Assembly: GCA_017548545.1 (NCBI GenBank)
Contig: JAFYZW010000114.1
Coordinates: 1-64,000 of the forward strand
Reading direction: 5' to 3'
Origin: Bacteroidales bacterium
GTDB taxonomy: Bacteria; Bacteroidota; Bacteroidia; Bacteroidales; UBA3663
DNA length: 64,000 nucleotides
How positions within the stretch are numbered: position 1 is the first letter of the stretch; every line of letters starts with the position of its first letter. The position numbers and the translations under genes are program-made. This document shows, piece after piece, positions 60,317 through 64,000 of the stretch. The notes beneath the pieces were generated by a model. It did not search any database. It worked only from the letters and a program-made list of their open reading frames with translations, and was not told the origin of the DNA.

Positions 60317-60615
60317 ATTTATAAAACGAACAAATCGGTCGTTTATTGTATGCCTTTGTGTTCAGCGGATGGAGCGAGAAAGAATTCTCCCCTCATTTCA
60401 CCATAATCTTCACACTCTTCCCGCCCTTCTTGACGATGGTGCTGGTGCCGGATGGGAGATTGTTTATGATCCTGGCAGCTTCGCTTTGATCAGCAGCCGA
60501 GCCGATGAGTTTGCCATCGATGGAATAGATGTTGATGCGGTCGGATGGCGATGAGTATTCGAGCGTTTCGATAGATTCATCATTCAAGGGAACGATTTCC
60601 TTGAAGTTCTTCCAG
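60068..60615 (-). repeat. junction repeat, copy 2
   Basis: Partner of 56513-57060; see that entry. The 76-bp intergenic sequence (TATTTATAAAACGAACAAAT, CGGTCGTTTATTGTATGCC) is identical in both copies. Confidence 0.8.
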
Positions 60616-61670
60616 GGCTCCTTGCTGCTGTAGGCCTGCAGGGCAGAGGCTGGCACGTGGAGAGTAGCGCTGGCGATGTCGGTGTTTGCGAAGGGCTCAC
60701 GCCAGATATTCGGGACTGCTTCGGCAAGACAATAAACGTCGGTCAGTGCGGAGCATTGGGCGAAGGCTTTGTCAGAAATGCTCCACACACCACTGCCGAT
60801 GGTTAGGATGGTGAGATATGGGCAGTTGTTGAAGGCACCTCTTCCGATCTGCCCCACGCTGTTGGGGATGGTGACGGAGGTGAGGCCACACACCGTGAAA
60901 GCATTATCGCCTATGTAGGTTACGCCGTCGGGAATAGTGACTGAAGCCAGGGCAGGACAGACGGCGAAAGCACATTCTTCGATGGAAGTTAGGCTGCTGG
61001 GCAGAGAGACGGTGGCGAGGTGTCCGCAGCCGAAGAAAGTATATTGTCCGATTTTGGCCACGCCTTCGGGGATGGTGATGGAAGTGAGGCTTGAGCATTG
61101 GCAGAAGGAAAAGCTACCGATGGATGTTACACCATCGGGGATAGTGATGGAGGCCAAGGCGTTACAGCCGTAGAAAGCATAATCTTCGATTGATTTCAGG
61201 TTGTCGGGGATGGTGACGGAAATGAGGCTTGTGCATTGGTAGAAGCAAGAATTGCCTATCGATTTCACACTGCTGGGCCAGACGATGGAAACAAGGCCAG
61301 TGCAGCAGTAGAAGGGTTGAAGTCCGATTTTGGTCACGCTGTCGGGGAGATCGAGGTGAGTGAGGCTGGAAATTTCGGCGAAAGCTCGCTCTCCGATGGA
61401 TGTCACAGTGTTGGGGATGGAGACTGCTGTCAATTCATTGCAGTCCCAGAAGGCATAAGATCCAATCGATGTCACCTTGTATTCGGTCTCGTCATAAATA
61501 ACAACGGAGGAAATATCTACACTGCCGGAATAACGGTCGGGGTTCCAAGCGACCTCGGCCTCCTTGGTTTCTGCGTTCAGATTGTAGTAGATGCCATCAA
61601 TCTCCACGGGTTCGGCCAGTGTCACAATCGGCAACAATAGGGCTGAAAGAGAAAGTAAGAGTTTTTTCAT
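60393..61670 (-). CDS. secreted BspA-type LRR protein, copy 1 of LRR-TPR pair
   Basis: The product has 425 aa with a signal peptide (to about Ala19) and an N-terminal domain (VEIDGIYYNLNAETKEAEVA) like its paralogue. About 11 LRR_5 repeats follow (about 70-330, SLTSITIPEGVAKIGQYTFF) and then the shared C-terminal tail (YSIDGKLIGSAADQSEAARI...VKIMVK). The LRR units are more diverse than in the 471-aa paralogue and show no recent DNA-level duplication. It is co-transcribed with the 574-aa TPR/HTH regulator. Confidence 0.9.
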   Translation of the reverse strand: MKKLLLSLSALLLPIVTLAEPVEIDGIYYNLNAETKEAEVAWNPDRYSGSVDISSVVIYDETEYKVTSIGSYAFWDCNELTAVSIPNTVTSIGERAFAEISSLTHLDLPDSVTKIGLQPFYCCTGLVSIVWPSSVKSIGNSCFYQCTSLISVTIPDNLKSIEDYAFYGCNALASITIPDGVTSIGSFSFCQCSSLTSITIPEGVAKIGQYTFFGCGHLATVSLPSSLTSIEECAFAVCPALASVTIPDGVTYIGDNAFTVCGLTSVTIPNSVGQIGRGAFNNCPYLTILTIGSGVWSISDKAFAQCSALTDVYCLAEAVPNIWREPFANTDIASATLHVPASALQAYSSKEPWKNFKEIVPLNDESIETLEYSSPSDRINIYSIDGKLIGSAADQSEAARIINNLPSGTSTIVKKGGKSVKIMVK

Positions 61671-61899
61671 AATTGAAAGTATTTGGTCAGTTTATTTCTT
61701 TACTCGTTTGCGGATTATTTGCTTACCGCGTATAGGGTAGCCATTATTATTTATATTTGCGCTGCAAAGTTACGAAATTTATTTTAAATAAGAGGGGACA
61801 TTTTAAAAAAATAAAAACAAAAAATAAAGAACGATAAGCAACTGATTAACAGCACGAAGAAAAGGCCAAAAAGGTTTTTTGTTTTAAGTCGTCTTTGGT

Positions 61900-61932
61900 G
61901 ATAGGGGGGACATCGTCACATCAAAGAGGCAA
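61900..61932 (-). pseudogene. remnant of a third TPR/HTH regulator gene (3' end)
   Basis: GATAGGGGGGACATCGTCAC and ATCAAAGAGGCAA match the 3' end of the 605-aa regulator gene (54928-54960) over 32 bp with one inserted G. They code on the - strand for ASLM, the TGA stop and the downstream flank. Nothing of the gene body is left; the ATPase gene lies 50 bp further. The remaining gap 61671-61986 holds the GGGGACATTTT block and a -7-like TAACTTTG (61772-61765), the likely promoter region of the LRR gene. Confidence 0.6.
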
Positions 61933-61986
61933 TCTGGCCTCGAAAACTACGGGGAAATGTTTACTTCATGTGATGTATTCTCGATA

Positions 61987-63327
61987 TTATAAGAACATAG
62001 ACATAAACACTGGCACTAATAAAGTGTCACCTTCCTTACGCATATCCTTTGTATAGACGAGATAGCTATGTAAAATTCTCTCAGAAAACTTCTCTTTGAA
62101 CTTGTCAAGCGATGTATGTGTCTTGTACCCTGATGATTTTACCTCAATTGGGCAAATTTTACTGCCGCGTGACAATAGGAAGTCTATTTCATAATTGCGC
62201 CTGCCAGTTTCCGTTGGCCAAGTGTAATAGAACAATTCGTTTCCTGCGGTCTTCAACATTTGTGCCACAACATTTTCATACACGTATCCAAGATCAGCCG
62301 ATAGCTTGTCATTGAGCAGCTTCTGGTAAATGATATTTTCTGTGATCTCTTTATCTCTAAAGGCAAGCGTTATGAATAGGCCAGTATCATTCATGAACAT
62401 CTTATATTGGCTGAAGGAAGCATGCAAGGGGAAACCAACATTTGGATCACTGGCATGACGAGAAAAAAGCACAACTTGAGATTCTTCCATCTCCTGAAGA
62501 AGTTCCTCTATTCTATCTCTTTTCCCATTTTCGATGACACTGGAGACTTGGTACCTTGATGCATTGCTATTCAATTGTCCTGGTATAGCATAAAACAATC
62601 TTGTTGCCTTGCCAGTAGGATCAATCTTTCGGAAATCATCGGCATAGAGTTCCAGAATATCCCGTTTCACCAGATCGACTGCCTCCAGATTGTTACTTTT
62701 AAGATATTCGTTTACAGCCTGGGGCATTCCTCCGACAAGCATGTAAAGACGAAAATCGCGAAGCAGTGTCCTTGTAACACCATCACCCAAAGTTCTTTTT
62801 GCCAAGAAAGCTTCATGCAGAAGGGATGTGGTCACTTCATCACCCAATGCCCAACGGAATTCTTCATAATCCATTGGGAAAAGAGTTAGTCTTGTCTCTT
62901 CGCTCGGTATGCGAATGTCTTGAATATTCTTCTTAATCGAAATAAGGGAACCGGTTTCAATATAGTCATACCGATGGTCTTTCACCAGTTTCCTAATTGC
63001 CTGTCGAGCCAAAGGGCAGTCCTGGATTTCATCAAAGATGATAACGGACTTTCGAGGAGTAAGACGTTTATGATAATGAAACTGAAGTTGGAAAAGCAGC
63101 TGGTCAAGATCAGAAATGTCTTCGAACAATGCCTTGACTTCCTGTCGGGCTTCTGTGAAATCGATTAGAATATAAGAATCATATTCTCGTTTGGCAAACT
63201 CTTCAACAATTGTAGATTTTCCTACACGACGAGCTCCCTTGATTAGCAAGGCGGTACTTCCATCCCGTTCCTGTTTCCAACGAAGCATTTTGTCATACAA
63301 CTTTCGTCTAAATATTTGTCCTTCCAT
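61987..63327 (-). CDS. AAA ATPase with DUF4143-type C-terminal domain
   Basis: The product has 446 aa. The AAA_14 domain shows Walker A KGARRVGKST (30-39), Walker B VIIFDEIQ (95-102) and a sensor-like IETGSLISI. The C-terminal half carries the DUF4143 region (about 210-390), ending in YEIDFLLSRGSKICPIEVKSS, a PD-(D/E)XK-nuclease-like E...ID...EVK pattern. Such ATPases are frequent, often horizontally moved genes of unknown role in Bacteroidales. It stands alone, has a TATCTTTG box (63355-63348) 21 nt before the ATG, and is preceded by a repeated element. Confidence 0.9.
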   Translation of the reverse strand: MEGQIFRRKLYDKMLRWKQERDGSTALLIKGARRVGKSTIVEEFAKREYDSYILIDFTEARQEVKALFEDISDLDQLLFQLQFHYHKRLTPRKSVIIFDEIQDCPLARQAIRKLVKDHRYDYIETGSLISIKKNIQDIRIPSEETRLTLFPMDYEEFRWALGDEVTTSLLHEAFLAKRTLGDGVTRTLLRDFRLYMLVGGMPQAVNEYLKSNNLEAVDLVKRDILELYADDFRKIDPTGKATRLFYAIPGQLNSNASRYQVSSVIENGKRDRIEELLQEMEESQVVLFSRHASDPNVGFPLHASFSQYKMFMNDTGLFITLAFRDKEITENIIYQKLLNDKLSADLGYVYENVVAQMLKTAGNELFYYTWPTETGRRNYEIDFLLSRGSKICPIEVKSSGYKTHTSLDKFKEKFSERILHSYLVYTKDMRKEGDTLLVPVFMSMFL

Positions 63328-63347
63328 ATTATTGAGGTTTTATGGCG

Positions 63348-63477
63348 CAAAGATAATGTTTTTGCCGAAAATCGCATAATTTTTTTCACTAAAAATGCCG
63401 AAAATCGCACTTTTTATGCTATTTTGCCGAAAATCGCATAATTTTTTTCACTAAAAATGCCGAAAATCGCACTTTTT
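63348..63477 (-). promoter_or_regulatory. -7 box and 62-bp direct repeat upstream of the ATPase gene
   Basis: TATCTTTG (- strand, 63355-63348) has no -33 box at normal spacing. Instead, a 57-bp sequence occurs twice (63359-63415 and 63421-63477, offset 62 bp). Each copy holds TGCCGAAAATCGCA twice, at 63363, 63396, 63425 and 63458, a candidate operator. Confidence 0.6.
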
Positions 63478-63520
63478 CGGCGTAGAACACACGATACCGC
63501 GCCTTCGGTTTCTGCGAATA

Positions 63521-63587
63521 GAGCGAGAAAGGACTGATTCTTCTATGCTTCGATGTTGAAATGGTCAAGTAATATCAGGGCAAGACA
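63521..63587. repeat. short interspersed repeat, copy 2
   Basis: Matches 51398-51466 (see there). Its left flank (CCGCGCCTTCGGTTT...GAGAAAGGACTGA) also matches the terminator region at 52784-52830. Confidence 0.6.
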
Positions 63588-63592
63588 GTCTA

Positions 63593-63955
63593 TCATCTCA
63601 TTTTTTTCTTTGTCTTCTCAGTTGTCCTATTCATTAAAATATATGTAATACGACTTATGACAATAAGCATTGGTAAACTTGAATAGAATCCATACTTAAT
63701 TGTAGGACATACATTTCCAAACACCTGCACATAAAAGAAAAAGAGAGATATCGCAACTGTTACCATTAATATTATAATTTTATCCTTAAAGAAAGACAAC
63801 AACAATTGAATGGACGATATGATTATATAAAAAATGGAACTATCTAGAAAAAAATTCAAAGGGACAACTGTTTCATGCCGCTCTTTTTTGCCGCCTAAGA
63901 ATAATACTTGGAATATTATTTGATCATAGCTCTCAAACAGTACCGCTTGTAGCAC
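63593..63955 (-). CDS. small membrane protein of unknown function
   Basis: About 120 aa with three membrane helices (IFYIIISSIQLLLSFF, IIILMVTVAISLFFFYVQVF, LPMLIVISRITYILM) and a basic tail. The frame is closed upstream by a TGA at 63997-63995. No ATG is available near the start; GTG at 63955 is the best candidate, so the gene may be 5' truncated. DNA is A/T-rich. It shares its downstream repeat with the SUKH immunity gene, which raises the possibility that it is a membrane-type immunity gene; that is inference only. Confidence 0.45.
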   Translation of the reverse strand: MLQAVLFESYDQIIFQVLFLGGKKERHETVVPLNFFLDSSIFYIIISSIQLLLSFFKDKIIILMVTVAISLFFFYVQVFGNVCPTIKYGFYSSLPMLIVISRITYILMNRTTEKTKKKMR

Positions 63956-64000
63956 ATGAAATAGTACCGCTCCAGAGATCTGCAGATGGTGTCGTCAATC

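Overview
The window looks like a chromosome segment of a gut or oral Bacteroidales bacterium; Prevotellaceae is plausible but not proven. The evidence is three SusC/SusD pairs, a one-protein hybrid two-component regulator, BspA-type leucine-rich-repeat proteins, CotH, RmuC, Bacteroidetes-type lipoprotein signals, and many promoters of the form TTTG - 19 to 20 nt - TAnnTTTG. Most starts below were chosen from signal peptides and from the position of these promoters.

Layout. 1-4 kb: the end of an AAA15-type ATPase, a small transcription unit with a 43-codon ORF, and a two-gene operon of unknown function whose larger member has a sigma-4-like helix-turn-helix and two winged-helix-like segments. 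4-8 kb: a BASS transporter and a GH43 glycosidase, divergent from a PafA-like phosphatase. 8-13 kb: a SusC/SusD pair without a local regulator. 13-15 kb: alanine dehydrogenase. 15-23.5 kb: a polysaccharide utilisation locus (PUL) of ECF sigma factor, FecR anti-sigma, STN-type SusC, SusD and a GH29 alpha-L-fucosidase, suggesting fucosylated (host-type) glycans. 23.5-34.8 kb: envelope and secreted proteins (LRR protein with a YNQQG repeat tail, acid phosphatase, CotH, beta-barrel, lipoproteins). 34.8-36.2 kb: RmuC. 36.3-48.2 kb: a pectin-type PUL with an HTCS regulator convergent to an operon of CE8 pectin methylesterase, SusC, SusD and a serine esterase. It is followed by what looks like the scar of a second, deleted copy.

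48.2-54 kb is accessory: two 41-42-bp tandem arrays, a group II intron with its reverse transcriptase placed directly behind a terminator-like hairpin, a SUKH immunity gene, and the broken 3' end of an HNH (LHH/GHH-like) toxin gene that is too short and interrupted to appear as an ORF. 54-62 kb holds two tandem copies, and the remnant of a third, of a gene pair: a secreted BspA-type LRR protein followed by a lipoprotein-like TPR / membrane / coiled-coil / helix-turn-helix regulator. I consider this pair the best candidate for an undescribed system here: a surface LRR protein coupled to a one-component transmembrane transcription regulator. A DUF4143 AAA ATPase and a small membrane protein close the window.

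Limits: everything is read by eye. Family names rest on motifs and layout, not on searches. Promoters and terminators are pattern matches.
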